Part shown: positions 1 to 12,379 of the stretch, in pieces
How positions within the stretch are numbered: the stretch's first letter is position 1
How the letters are laid out: every line of letters starts with the position of its first letter
Source: Volvox africanus
Taxonomy: Eukaryota > Chlorophyta > Chlorophyceae > Chlamydomonadales > Volvocaceae
DNA: 64,000 nucleotides
Reading direction: 5' to 3'
Assembly: GCA_030268105.1 (NCBI GenBank)
Contig: BSDZ01000015.1
Location: 2,817,501 to 2,881,500 of the forward strand
Notes under the pieces: generated by a model
Databases searched by the model: none
Seen by the model: only the letters and a program-made list of their open reading frames with translations
Told to the model about the DNA's origin: nothing
Position numbers and translations under genes: made by a program

Positions 1-310
1 TTGCATCTCACTCTTATTGCATTTCTCACACCGTTTGATGTGCTGCAATATGGTGGCATCAAATATCATCAGGGTACTGATGAGGCGTCGCCAGTAGAGT
101 AAACTTACGCATCACACCATATAGCCTGTTTTGGCCTAACGGCTCCATCTATTATGGTTTCTGTTTCACGCTCACACATTGCCCTACACACGTGCACATA
201 CACGCATGTGTACATGAATTTCACAAAACCCCATTCATCTGAAACAATGTTCCCCCTTCCCTGCGCATACCAATCCCATCCCCCCGCCACACATACCCAT
301 ACACATAAAG
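1..310. other. Intron of the ABCG transporter gene
   Basis: The next exon opens mid-domain at 311 behind a polypyrimidine/AG acceptor (cataaag), so this stretch is best read as intron sequence. No coding segment of the missing first part of NBD2 is visible here. Confidence 0.6.
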
Positions 311-3300
311 GCCACGGTGGAGGAGGCCCTCCTCTTCTCCGCACGACTCCGGGTCCCCCCTGGAGTCGTCTCCCGTTCCTCCATCCGGTCGTACGTCGCC
401 GAGGTGATGGAGGTGGTAGAGCTAGGGCCCCTTGCTAAGCATGCGGTGGGGGCCGGTGGGGCGGTGGGCGGAGGGCTATCAACTGAGGCTCGCAAGCGGC
501 TTACCATTGCGTGTGAGCTGGTCGCCAACCCCTCCATCGTGTTTCTGGTAAGGCGAGGAATATTCAGCCCAGGATCGATTGCATCGCTCGTCTAACCGGC
601 GTGATCGTCAGTAAAACCCAAACCGCAATCAGTCACCAACTGCCAACTGCCAACTGCCAACAGTGATACCTTCATGGTGCCAACGTGTGAATCCAATGTG
701 TCATAACGAAATCAACCGTTGTGGCCCTCTAGGTATCATAGCGCAGCAAAATAGCGAATAGAAGTGTTGTAAAACATATTTACATGTAGTTTGATGTATG
801 AAGTTAAGCCAACCAATTAAGTTTGGAGTCTTTTGGCCCCCTCATTCTGATGTAGACCATCCCCCTCAAAGAGCATCTATCCGAAATATGACAGATAATT
901 TGTATGTATATATATGTGTGTATATATGTGTGTGTTTTCCACTCAACAGGATAACACTGCAAACCCCTTTCCCAATGTTCAACCCTCCCCCCTCGTCCCC
1001 CCCCTTCGTCAGGACGAGCCTACCACGGGTCTGGATGCCCGCGCAGCTGGCATGGTCATGCGTGCCGTACGGAATACGGTGGCGACGGGTCGTACAGTCG
1101 TGTGCACCATTCATCAGGTATGTAGGGCAGGGGGAAAGCTGGTACGAATGCCGACGTAAGACGGTGACACACAACCCTTGTACGCATCCCGTACATTTAG
1201 CTGAGCCAATTATACCTTAACATTCTCATCTGCACAACTGTAGCCGTGTCGGACATCTTCGAAGATTCATCGTAACTTGTCTGATTTTCCTTCCACCTAT
1301 CCATCTGCTGTCGTACTTCGCCGTACCACGCCGTGCCGGGTGACAGCCCAACCGCGAGATCATGGACTACTTCGATGAGTGAGTGAAGGAGGGGTGACGT
1401 GGCTGGTGTGTATGGTGTGTTTGTGTGGATGTCTTGAGGGGGGATCTTGAGGGAAGATGAAATGGCTTGGGGGCGGGGCCGGGGATAACGGCTGATTTTT
1501 AATACTAAACAGCCACTCCTGGAGCTTTCATAAAACAATAACGAGCCCACCCATCCTCCCACTCAGATTGCTCCTCCTGAAGCCGGGTGGTCGGGTCATC
1601 TTCAGCGGCCTCGTGGGCCGGCCCAACCAGACGGAGCTCGTCACGTACCTGGAGTCCATCCCTGGAGTGCCCAAGTACGGAAGAGTGGGAGGATGGGTGG
1701 GAGGGGGTGGCGGCTGTCGGGGATGGGAAGGGTGGGATGGGGATGGTCAGAAGATGAGGTTTTACACGGGAAGATGTCCGTTATTGGTAGTTACTGTAAC
1801 CTTAGTTGGTCCTCCGCCGTACATGCCGTACATGCCAGGTACCAGCCCGTGTTCAACCCGGCCAACTACATGCTGGAGGTCACGTCACCCGCAGCGGAGA
1901 GGGACATGGGTGTGGATTTTGCGGAGCTGTGGGAGAAGAGCGATCTGGCGACGTAAGTACGACATTGTACGGTATGATCCATTTATTCTGATTTTTATGT
2001 GATGATTTCGTAAGTTTACATATACATTTTTGGGCCCGATACAGGGGTCCCCTGCCTAGGCGGGTGTATTCACCCCCTACCCTCCTACCCTCGGCGCACT
2101 TCGCTTTCCGCACAGGGAAGAGGAGGGGAGAGAGGTCTTCCCTCCCCTTCTCCCTCTCTCTCCGCACCCGCGGATTCTCAACCTCCCTCACACCGACCCA
2201 AACCGCAGGGCCGCTAACGCCCGACTGCAACAGCACATGGAAGCAGGATGCGACGCCATCACTGCCGCCACCGGCGCCAGCAGTGATGCAGCCACCGCTG
2301 CTGCCATGGCCACCCCCCGCCGTTACGCCCAGCCCGCCGTCGTACAGTTGTACTTGCTCGTCCAGCGCTTCTTGATAAGCTACTGGCGCAATCCAGCCTA
2401 CAACCTTTTGCGGCTCGTGGTGACGGTGCTGCTGGGGCTGGCACTGGGGACCTTATACTGGGACCGAGGAATGAAGCGGTGAGTACGAGTGATTGCGTAT
2501 GGCGAAGTACGGAGGGTTTAAATAGTTGTGGGAATGTATTTCGGATTGTGTTTATCGCTTGGGCATGGTGCAGGAATTCGTGTTGCGTAACAGGTCTAAG
2601 GATCCACGGCTGAACCGATTTTACCCGCTACTGTTGCCGTACAGGTCCACACTCTTGGGCGTACTGGATATAATGGGAGCCCTCTTCACGACCTCACTCT
2701 TTTTGGCGATGACGAACTGTCTAGTGGTACGACGCTTGATGCATAGTTTCATGACAGAATTGAAAACAATACCATTTTTCTTTCGGAGCTTGGACCCTGT
2801 TTAAGCTGTCGTCTTATTAGGGTTTCCAGTCTTAGCCATCATGATGTCATGGGCATTGAGGCCTATGGGACGATGTCAGTGTACGGCGCCGGTTACATCA
2901 TTTTGCATTTCCAAACAGCTCAACCCTGCTGCTGCCTGACGGGTGCCCTAACATCCGCCTCCTGTACGACATTCCCCTCCAGGTGATGCCGGTGGTCATG
3001 TCGGAGCGTGCCGTATTTTACCGGGAGCGCGCCTCCGGAATGTACAGCAGTGTCGTATTCGCGATGGCGCAGGGCCTGGCAGAGTTTCCGTACTTGTTTG
3101 TACAGTCCGTTGTGTATGTCGTCGTCGTGTACTGCACCACGCAGTACGAATTCGACTCCGCCAAGGCGCTGTGGTTTTGGTGAGTGGCCTCTTCTCACGT
3201 GAGCGTCCTGATGGGAATTTCACTGCCATCGAAGAGTAAACGTTACCCCTGCGTTACGCAACAACTTATGTGTAAGTTGTTCATCTAAGTTTCTTCGTTT

Positions 3301-5276
3301 TGAACCTCTAAAGCCTTTACGCGCGCCCAGCCTCATGACCCAACCCTCCCTCTCCCAAACCCACGTTTTTTCAGCTGATCCCTCTCTCTCCCCCCTTGAC
3401 CTCATCCCTCCCTGGACCCCCATTAGGTTGTTTATTTGGCTGAACCTGCTTTGCTTCACCTACCTGGGCATGGGCTGCATGAACCTCGCCCCCAACATGC
3501 CAGCCTGTGTGGCGATGTCCAGCTTCGCGGTCCTCCTCTGGAACCTCTTCTGCGGCTTCCTGATCTACAGGGAGGTGAGCTGCTGGAGGGAGGGGAGGAA
3601 GGGGCGGGGAGGGAGGAAGCGGCGGGGAGGGAGGAAGCGGCGGGGAGGGAGGAAGAAGGCGAGGAGACCGCGTGGAATGAACCCGCGGAAGGAAAGGAAT
3701 AATGTTGTTATGCTCGCGAGATTCACCAACTCCCCATCTTAGGTGACGGGGAATGGCTTCTGAATGGTCACCAATATGAGTCGGGAGTCGGCGCTTTGTC
3801 AGAGTTCCCATGAGCAGGCCAGAATGGGAGGTTCGATCGGCCTCCGCTTCCATCCCCCTCCCGGCCTCGGACAAAAAAAACCCACAGGACATCAGACCCT
3901 GGTGGCTGTGGGCCTACTACTTCAACCCCGCCATGTAAGTGTGTTCCTTTTTTATGCTCCTGGTGTCAGTACGGCACAGCACGGCACAGCACGGCACCGC
4001 AAAGCAAATCACCGCAAAAGCCGCTGACCCCGTCAAGTGACTTGCGCCCTGCTTTACAGGGTTTGGTGTGTGGCTGTTGCTTGGTGGGTCATCTCTCTCT
4101 CTCCCTCTCTTCCCCTCTCCCGCCCTCTCCACCTTCTCCCTCTCTCCCTGCCTCTCTTTCGTTTGAATCGCAACGGTTGGGTTTTAAACCCTCCTAATCC
4201 CCACACACACACGATGGCGATGCATTAAATCCGTCAAGAAGAGGCTGACTCTTGTCCCTTTCGTCCTTTTTCGTCCTCTTCGTCCCCGTCATCGCCGTCA
4301 TCACCGTCATCCTCGGCAGGTATTCGATATACGGATGCATCGTGACCCAGCTGGGTGACGTCACGGATGAGGTCATCGATGTTGGTACGTGAGGTTGGCG
4401 GGGAAACAAAGAAGCAGAGAAAAATGTTGTGCTGTTGCAAATCATGTGTCGTATGAAACATCGTACGATATGGGGTGCAGTTTCGGATTGTGCGTGTGTC
4501 AGGGGAAAGTACGGGGAGGCCGGAGACATCACTTGATCCCGGTGTGCCTACAGAAATACAAATACAAAGAATAATGTTTTGAGTAAATAAATGGAGAAAC
4601 AAACTGTAATACTGTACGGCAGGTGGCGGAAAGTTAATGTCGGTTGCGGACTTCGTCGAGACGACCTTCAGCTACCAGTAAGTGCCTGACTTGGGTGTGG
4701 TTTAGTGTGTGGTACGGACATGGATTTGGATCTGGATCTGGATCTGGATCGACATTCTGTTGGAGTTCCAGGTCTTACCCCGGAAACGGAACCTCCGCAC
4801 AAATGGGATTGTCGGGCTCGTATGAGGGTCTGCAGTGCGTTTGTATTATATAATGTAATTTATATAATATAATATTTTACTTAATATAATAATATTATAT
4901 GTATATATATGTATACATTTATTATACGTATAGCATGTCGAACGTCGTGTGAAGCAGTAGCAGTAGCAGTAGCCCCGGTGCACTCAGCGGTAAATATTCG
5001 TACATTTCCTCAAAAAGCGACCAAAGCATGATCCTTGTCCTGCTGGATCCTTCCCCCCTCCTCGTCTCCGCCCATCCTGCCCGACCCGACCGGTAATCCT
5101 TAAAACCGGGAACCCTTACTGGCCATAATTGTTTCCTGTGTGCTGCCAACTGTACGTGTATATACGACAGCTACGACATGCGGGGCTGGCTGGTGCTCAT
5201 CATGATAGGCTTTATCGTGCTTTTCCGGTCCTTCTCGTACATCGGCCTATCGTTCCTCAACTTCCAAGTACGGTAA
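311..5276 (+). CDS. PDR-type ABCG transporter, C-terminal half (5' end outside window)
   Basis: Exons: 311-547, 1013-1117, 1347-1378, 1567-1674, 1839-1952, 2209-2478, 2645-2726, 2983-3179, 3427-3574, 3888-3934, 4320-4384, 4623-4677, 5171-5276. All have GT-AG ends and closing phases, giving 521 codons plus stop TAA. The first exon starts inside the second nucleotide-binding domain ([14 protein letters not shown]) and carries the signature-motif variant [13 protein letters not shown]. Walker B and D-loop follow ([15 protein letters not shown]), then the H-loop CTIHQ. The second transmembrane domain contains [15 protein letters not shown] and a [17 protein letters not shown] stretch, and the protein ends LNFQVR, close to the LNFQRR end of plant PDR proteins. 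Full-size PDR/ABCG proteins export hydrophobic compounds across the plasma membrane using ATP; the substrate cannot be told. Walker A and the whole N-terminal half must lie upstream of base 1. Several donors read GTACGG/GTACGA. Exon 7/8 joining (NCLV/VMPVVM) was chosen by family fit and is the least certain junction. Confidence 0.9.
4720..4770. repeat. GGATCT hexamer microsatellite
   Basis: Four to five tandem GGATCT units in an intron of the ABCG gene, followed at about 4850-4930 by a TA-rich tract. No coding role is seen. Confidence 0.7.
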
Positions 5277-8200
5277 GAGCCCCTCCCCTCTCCAGCGTCT
5301 CCCTCCGCACGCTTCTCCTTTCTGGGCCGTAAGCCGTGTCGGCAATCGTGGGGGCGGTGGTGGCGGCGCCGCACCTGTACGTGCGCCCACGATAAAATGA
5401 AGTGGCAAGCAGAGCATTGTGATAGGAACAAACTTGCCACGGCAACTTGCAAGGTTTGTGGTAGTTATCTGGTAGTTTGCAGTTTGCAGGTTGTTCGTTG
5501 ATTTTAGGGCATCGTGGTTATGCCCCATTCGACCTTCCAGAGAGCCCCTGAATGTACATTTGGGCCTCTGAGCCGTATTGCATAGAGGACTGCTTTATCA
5601 GTGCAAGTTATAGCGCTATCACGAGTCTCAGATATGAACGGGCATAATGTGAATTGATGTCGAAAAGAGGAACCGAACTCACGACCCCGTACATCCTGTG
5701 TGCACATTGCTTAAGGATAACTTTAAGAGAGGAAGTTGTACTTAGTGAATGGAAAGTCCCCTTCTTTGAGGACATCTGTGGGGGTTTAGGAAAGGTTAGT
5801 GAAAGAGACTGACATCTGCCGGGCGCCGCGTACTGCTATGAAGGTTAAGTACTGCAGCACTACAGCCGAGATGAGGAGTAATCGTAACAAAAGGTGACAA
5901 ATGTGGAGGCATTGAGAAAAAGGCACGTGAGATGGACATTCGATAATCTGATATCATCTGTGACGTCAACGATTGGGGATTTGCTGCTTACATGTGCGCA
6001 CAAACACAATGACACACGCACACGCACACGCACACGGCTTATGGCTTTAGGTGATGATGAGTCGGAGGGAAGTAAGCGAAAGCTGCTTATTTTGCGGTTT
6101 GGCGGTTCGGGGATTCAATACGCTTATGCATGAAAAGAAGATACGGCCGCGAAACAGAATCGGTGAAGGAAGTACTCGAGCTTTCCTCGGTACTAATTAT
6201 AACTCATATTATGATTTCCCGGTGTTTCTCATGATGGTTATGGTTTTAGTGATGTACGAGTACGGCATCGATGGCATAAGTACGGCATAATGAATGGGTA
6301 CGCAGTTACCGACTAGGTCAGTACGGGACTTTGCTTCGACTCTTCGTACGTTTGAAGGCCCCTGGCTTGGAGACCCGGTCTTGTTCACGGTGTCGATGCA
6401 CGATCACGGACATGGCCGTTTGTTCCAGGTCCGTGCGGGCTGCCGTACTTGAAAGCGGGGCTGGAAGAGCGCAAAGGGGTCACAGGGACCCTTCAATGCT
6501 GACCCTGACTGCCGTTGATAATGGAAAGTTCGGCGCGTCCTTGATTGCCCTCTCCGTCCCACCATTGTTCATTATCGCCCTGGTTGGGCTCTAGCGGAGC
6601 CTTAGCAGAAAGCGTATCGGTTTCCTAAGCTTGCGAAGTTTTTCTGCAATGTACGGAGGATGAGCGTCCATGTTAATGGAGCCGGCCGGCTCCTGTTGGG
6701 ACGCAGTGTTTGCGCTTTCGGAGTTGTTAATGCAGCGCTACAGGCCGGGCTGACTTTGGACGTTTTATTGATTTGTCGAGGTTGCCTTTCGTGGCTGTCC
6801 ATCGTCGGCGAGTCTTTCCAGATTTGCATTGTATCTGAATAATCGAATCTGATCGCATTTCAGTTCTATATCCGATTTGTCCTAAACATTTGCAAGGAGG
6901 AAATATTTTGTGTTGACGCCTAGTGAACGCCTGGAAGTCAGAACGGCAGCTTTTGATCAGTGAACTGCGATGGGGACAAAGCAGTTAACGTGGATTATGT
7001 GAGTAACAGTGGATTCAGGATCTGGATCTACTGGAGTGCTTGTTGCCGTATGAGGCTCAGACGGTAGGTGGCGTGGGCGTTGTACTGTATTGTGCTCTCT
7101 CGTGTACTGCACGATCGTACCGGCGTGGTTATGCGTATGTGCATGTGCAGCAGTATTGTGTTTAGAAGCTAAGTGGATTGTACGGTAAGGAGGCTGAGAT
7201 GCACCGTTGCTTTTGTGTGTTCTTGTTTTCTAATTACGTCGGACTCGGCAGGCATGGAAGCATGTGAAGTTTGGCGGCCAGGTTCCTCATGTGGTGCCGT
7301 TCCTAAATTGGCTAGATCTCGTACCTGCCAGGACCATTAAAGTACCTACGCCGCAGGGGTTCCCATTTCAATTTTTGCCGTGGAAATTCTGTAAAGAATG
7401 GAAATCGGCTCCCTACGTCATCTGGCTCCGCACCTGGGGGTGCTGGCTCGGGGTGTTACAAAGGTGTTACAAACGCAGATTCGTTCCGGGTTTCAAGTGA
7501 CGATCACGGGGGAAGCAAGCATCCGTGATCTCCGAGTTAAAGCTTAGGCTTGGCGTCTGGGATGCTGCACGCAGTTGTGCATTTGTGAACGACAGGGGTA
7601 AGGTAAAAGGGAAAAGGTGGGAAGTCGTCTCGTTATCTGGCAGAACGGTCGTGTTTGAGGCGGGGACGTCGGGGACAACGCTGCTGGCGGGAGGGGGGCA
7701 GCTGGCACCATTGCTTCTGAGGTCCTGCCGGGCGACGGCGGATGCACACGTGGGATTGATATTTCAAATTATGTAGGGATAAGCAATGGCCCGCGCGCCA
7801 ACCCGCCATCCTAGCGTTCGCATCGGACATGCAAGCAACCTGCAGTGGCTGGTTCACCGTACCAAGTGCAGGGGGCAAGCCTCCCCGGAGGTGGCGGAGC
7901 TTCTTGAGGAGCACAGCATATGCCATATGCCAACATATGAGAATGCCCTTCCCCTTCCATAGCACGTTCAAGTATTGTTTTCATTAACTACTTCAGTAGC
8001 CCTCCTTAACCTAGAACATTGGATACATCTGCTGCTATCTTGGAGAGGCGTGTTTGGGGGTGCTAGGGCGTGTTTCTCGAATTTATTTGTGGTGCCGTTG
8101 CAAGCAGCTATGGAGCTATGAACGAGAGCCAAGCGAGGGATAGCGGGGGGGGCCTGTAGTAGCAGTAGCAACTGTGCAGTAGCCCGTAGATGAGACCTGG

Positions 8201-9603
8201 AAAAGGCAATATGGAGGGGGTGGCCTGATAGGCAGGGGCAGAATGTAGCATCATGATCTACAGTATCAGTTGGCACACGGGCGGTCAGAGCGGCAGTGAG
8301 GGCGTATACAAAAAGCTTGTCCAGGAGCTAGGGTACCATCTGTGAGCAGTTGCAAAGGGAGGGCAAGGGAGCAGTGATGGCGGCCTCGACACCGCGATAG
8401 TTGGACGTAACTTGTGCTGCACGGCAATCCGATGCCGCAATGCGATATGTAACATGGTGGCCACCGCGGCTGGGATGATGGCGCTGGTGTCGGCACCGGC
8501 AGTGGAGGGCAGACAGACAGACAGATGGACAGAGGCAGACAGATAGACAAACAGGCAGGAAGACAGATAGACAGACAGGCCGACACCGGCTCGACTATTC
8601 TGGCCAGTCACTACTGCCCATCGACATAGTCCATAAAACATGAAACTGCAGGCAGCAGCAGTAGCGAGCGATTCACATACAGCGCCGGTCAATATAAATA
8701 CGGGTAGCTGCCATGGGAAAGGTCTTCGGGGCCCCAATATGTAAGGGTATGGAGAGGTGTCGCTCTTGCCCGGTAGATGTCCAGGTTCGGTACCCACCGT
8801 TCAGTGAAGTTGAAGATCTCTGTTGAGATAAGTTTTGGGGGAAAATGATCAGGTTGGCGGGTTGTCTTGGTTATAATTGTTTGCATTGGAGATGGAGTGC
8901 TATAGCTTCTGGGTGGTTTGGGTCCGGTGAAGAGAGCACCTGAGTCATTGGGTGTATTCGTGAATTTGGGCTTTCATGACGCATGCGAACGTAGCACTGG
9001 GGCGTTAAGATTGCTGTTGTTAAGATTGCGGCAGGGTTGCGCGCTTCTGCAATCAAACAAGCTGCTTGCTGCCAGACCCCTTCATACTTTGTCCTAATTG
9101 GTGCGTGGTTGTAAGTCAGCCCTGCAAGCGTGGTATATATACGGCAGTTGCATGACGCTGTTATATTATCTGACGCTTGCGGCCAGGTTCCTTTCCAATG
9201 CGCACACATCAGATGCCCTCTTTTTCAGTACCCAAATGTGGGGAAGCTGGGGTGAGGTCGCAGGCCGAATTTTGAGAGTAAGGCCCTTTAACGGTTATCA
9301 GCGATGGAGTTGCATACCACTTACCCCAGTATAGAAGTGTGAAAGAGGGAATGATGATCCATGATGATGATGATCCATGATCCAGTCTTGCATCTACCTT
9401 TAGATTATGATGGCGGAGGTGACGTTGACTGACGGCGCTGTTCTTAAGAACCGAGGTTCGGAAAATCACTTAAAATGAACAAATGCAAAATAAACACAAA
9501 TTGATCGATCAATGCAATATTTAGAACTAACTAGAACTAACCAATTGACTGCAGCTCAGCTGAGACAGCTCAAACGCAACGACCAGGAGATTTTACATAA
9601 ATA
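5277..9603. other. Unassigned interval between ABCG and DNase II genes
   Basis: No family-recognisable coding sequence on either strand; open frames here are under 115 codons and lack motifs or consistent splice partners. The left part presumably holds the ABCG 3'UTR; the first TGTAA on the plus strand that I noticed is near 7390. A CAGA-type microsatellite lies at about 8510-8580 and a GATGATCCAT repeat at about 9350-9385. The two convergent genes end toward each other here. Confidence 0.5.
8508..8582. repeat. CAGA/CAGG tetranucleotide microsatellite
   Basis: Imperfect tandem CAGA, GACA and CAGG units; short reading frames through it encode only cysteine/leucine runs. Confidence 0.8.
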
Positions 9604-10098
9604 CTACTGCCTAGCGCGTGTTGCAGGGCAGGGCTCCAGCTCTACTACAAGGCTGCGGAAGGCCGCCCAGACCCGTGGGTCATCCGTGCAGACGTAGCCA
9701 CCGCCACGGAAGCGCTGGCTCGGTTGACGGTTAAGGTCCCCTAAACACACCTGGGTGGCGCTGCCGCCATCATGTATAAGGCCCCCGAAGCCGACGCTAT
9801 TACTCCACCCTTTCAAATAGTCACTCCTACCAACCCCAGCGGCGGCATCACCGCCATGTTGTGCAGCGTCGTACGGCCGTGATCGGATGCGATGCCGCTC
9901 CAGATGGGCGTACGGCTTTTTGTAGCCAGGTTCTTCGGTATCGTACATTCCAAGTCCTGACGTACTGATGCCCCATTTGCTGTGATCCTTCAATGAGTCC
10001 CATTCTACTGAGTCAATGTCAGTGACGACGTCATCAGCGCCATCAGCATTAACGCCGAAGTCAACGTCACCTCCGCCATCATAATCTCGGCTACAAAC

Positions 10099-10131
<33 letters not shown>

Positions 10132-12073
10132 ACTGTCGCTGTCACCGTCACGGCATCCCGAGGCGGCGATGTTGGCCCTGCCACTACTCCACATCGTCCT
10201 TGCCTCACCGCCGTTGGCATCGTTGTCGGCCTTGGAAGTACCGGGAGCAGTTGCTGGGGCGGCGGTGGCAGTAGCAGCAGCAGCGCCAACATGGCGGCGG
10301 GGTTCCCGCCCCCCAGCGCACAATGGCACGGAGACGCGCCGCACGTTTAACGTGTCGTACTGCGTGTCCGGCGGGCACTTGCTGCCGTACGACGCACCGA
10401 TGCGCCAGGTTTCCCAGGCCATGTCGACTCGCAGCAGTGGCTCCAGAACCTGCGGCATCAAGGCTCCAGAGTCTGTACGGCAATGGCGATATCCGGAGAA
10501 GCCGCAACTGTGCCTCTTCTTCGTTATGGTGTATAGGTTAGTCCCCTCTACCCCTCCCCTCCCTCCCTTCTTCCCCCTCCCCCCCTTCCCCACAATGCAC
10601 CGGTCCCGATGAATAGGTCCTCATGTCACCAGGGGTCACTGGCCCCGGGGAGGGGGGTCTGGTGGGAGGGGGGACAAATCGCCGAGGTGCGGGAAACACT
10701 CCCTGCGGATTGTGTGTAAGAATGCCGCCTTAGCCCCCATCCCTCCTTTTCTGTCTGTCTCCCACCCTCTGCGTGTGTCTGTGTGTGTGTTCCCTTTCGC
10801 TCTTTCCCCCTCCCTCCCCTCTCTCCCCTTTCCTCCCTCTCCGTCTCTCTTCTCTCCCTCCTCCTCTACTCGGCCCAACCTGCTCATGAAAAGGCTCCGT
10901 GAAGTTGGGCGACTTGGTGATGTGGAGCCAGGTGCTGCCGCCCAGAGTGGTGAGCAGCCTCTGGGAAACGTTGTGGTCTGGCGGCGGCGGCGGCGGCGGC
11001 GGCGGCGCTGGCGGCGCTGGCGGCAGCTGTGCCGGAGGCATTTTCACTTTTGGTCTGGGCCCCGACGCGGACCGCAGCATCCGACGGATACAGTCCCCGC
11101 CGGCCCCTGTTCCCTCCAAATCTGAAAACGTCGCCGCCTCCATAAGGCCTTCCCGAGCTCTAGAGGCGTCGATGAGATCCTGTATGGCACCGTACTCGTT
11201 CACAAGACTGTGCGGCATAGCATGATCATATACAAATGCTTGTGCCATCAGTAGCGACTCCGCCACTCGCTGGATGTCCTCCCGCATCAGCGTCAGACAG
11301 AGTGCGTGCTGTCCGTACACTGTTTGTGCATGTCGTACAACATCCCATGGATCGTCCGCCATCGGGCCGTCGGTGGGTAGATCGGCTTGGTCTCGGAGCA
11401 GGGTGCTTTCGCTGGAATTGGCATTCCTTGCAGAGTGCCGGGGAGGGCGCCCGGGGAAGGAGGGAAAGCTGTGGGTTAGCCACAGGCCACCTGAAGGACC
11501 AAATATCATAAGGCCCTTTGAGTGAGCGAAACCCCAATGCTCCCCTCCCTCCGGATCTGCATCATTATAGAAGGCGAAACCGGTGGCTGGCAGAGACACC
11601 AAGGTGCTGCCGTCTGCATCCGCGTCCGGGTCCGCGTCCGTGTCCGCGTTAGCGCCAGCAACAGCCGTCGCCGCTGCCGCCAGTGTACGCCGCAGTGGCT
11701 CCTTCGCGTCGTTTACATCGACACCAGGACGCCACCAGCAGCCACCAACATCACCATGGCCTCCATCATTATCATCATTATCATCATCACCACCACTGCC
11801 GCCACCGCCGTTGAACCTAGTCTCCCGTCCCTTTCCTGAACTCTCTAATGTCATGGGCGGACGTGATAGCGGCGGCAATGAATGGCTCTCCAGGAGCGCT
11901 GCCAGATGGCCGTTGGGGTACTTGAGAAGAATCCACCAGTCAACGAAACGGCCGTCAGCGCCCAGGCAATGAGGAACCTGCCAACGGGGCAGCTGGGGAT
12001 CCTGCCGAATGTACTGAGGCTGCTCCGGCGCGTGGGTCTGAGGTTTCCGCAGCCGCGGGGTCGCGTCACCTCC

Positions 12074-12105
<32 letters not shown>

Positions 12106-12379
12106 CACCACTAGCTGACGGACAGAGGAAGAGGGTGAAAAAAATAAAAAGTAGCAATGAAAGCTGGAGTAGGGACAACCAACCATAGCAGCTGCTACGG
12201 AAGGACCGGAGAAGGTTCGGCTGATAACACGGCTTATACTGGAAGCTCCGAGCGCAATGCAGGGACGTCTTGGTAGCCGGGAAACGTTCGTTGAAAGCCT
12301 TCCGCATGATAGGACCTGGGATATCTGTAGGATGGAAATTAGGATGGGAAGGTCTCCTCCTTTCGCGTCCGTCCCTCAA
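9604..12379 (-). CDS. DNase II-like acid endonuclease, enlarged
   Basis: Two exons on the minus strand: 12379-10880 and 10449-9604 (donor GTTGGG, acceptor cag, phase 0), encoding 781 aa. DNase II is a cation-independent endonuclease of acidic compartments (lysosome or secretory route). Family landmarks appear in order: HSKGLMIF with following LWLTHSFPSFPG (first HxK), YGQHALCLTL, STWLHITKSPNF, then in exon 2 DHSKWG (second HxK), VCLGDLNR, SQRFRGGGYVC. A hydrophobic stretch (LSLLQLSLLLFIFFTLFLC) at about residues 69-87 could be a signal peptide or anchor; the ATG was taken as the first in the open frame, and a later internal Met would put the stretch nearer the terminus. Animal DNase II is about 360 aa; the extra length here is poly-Ser, poly-Pro, Asp/Gly and GDGDGD insertions between conserved blocks. 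Both catalytic histidines are present, so activity is plausible. Confidence 0.85.

Noticed and set aside
2922..2982. Open frame [20 protein letters not shown] before ABCG exon 8
   Set aside because: It can be read in frame into exon 8, but no upstream donor gives a closing phase. Joining 2726 to 2983 restores the usual PDR spacing, so this is treated as intron.
10005..10612. Overlapping open frames opposite DNase II exon 2
   Set aside because: They are shadows of the GDGDGD and Ala/Gly-rich coding sequence in other frames and lack any motif.
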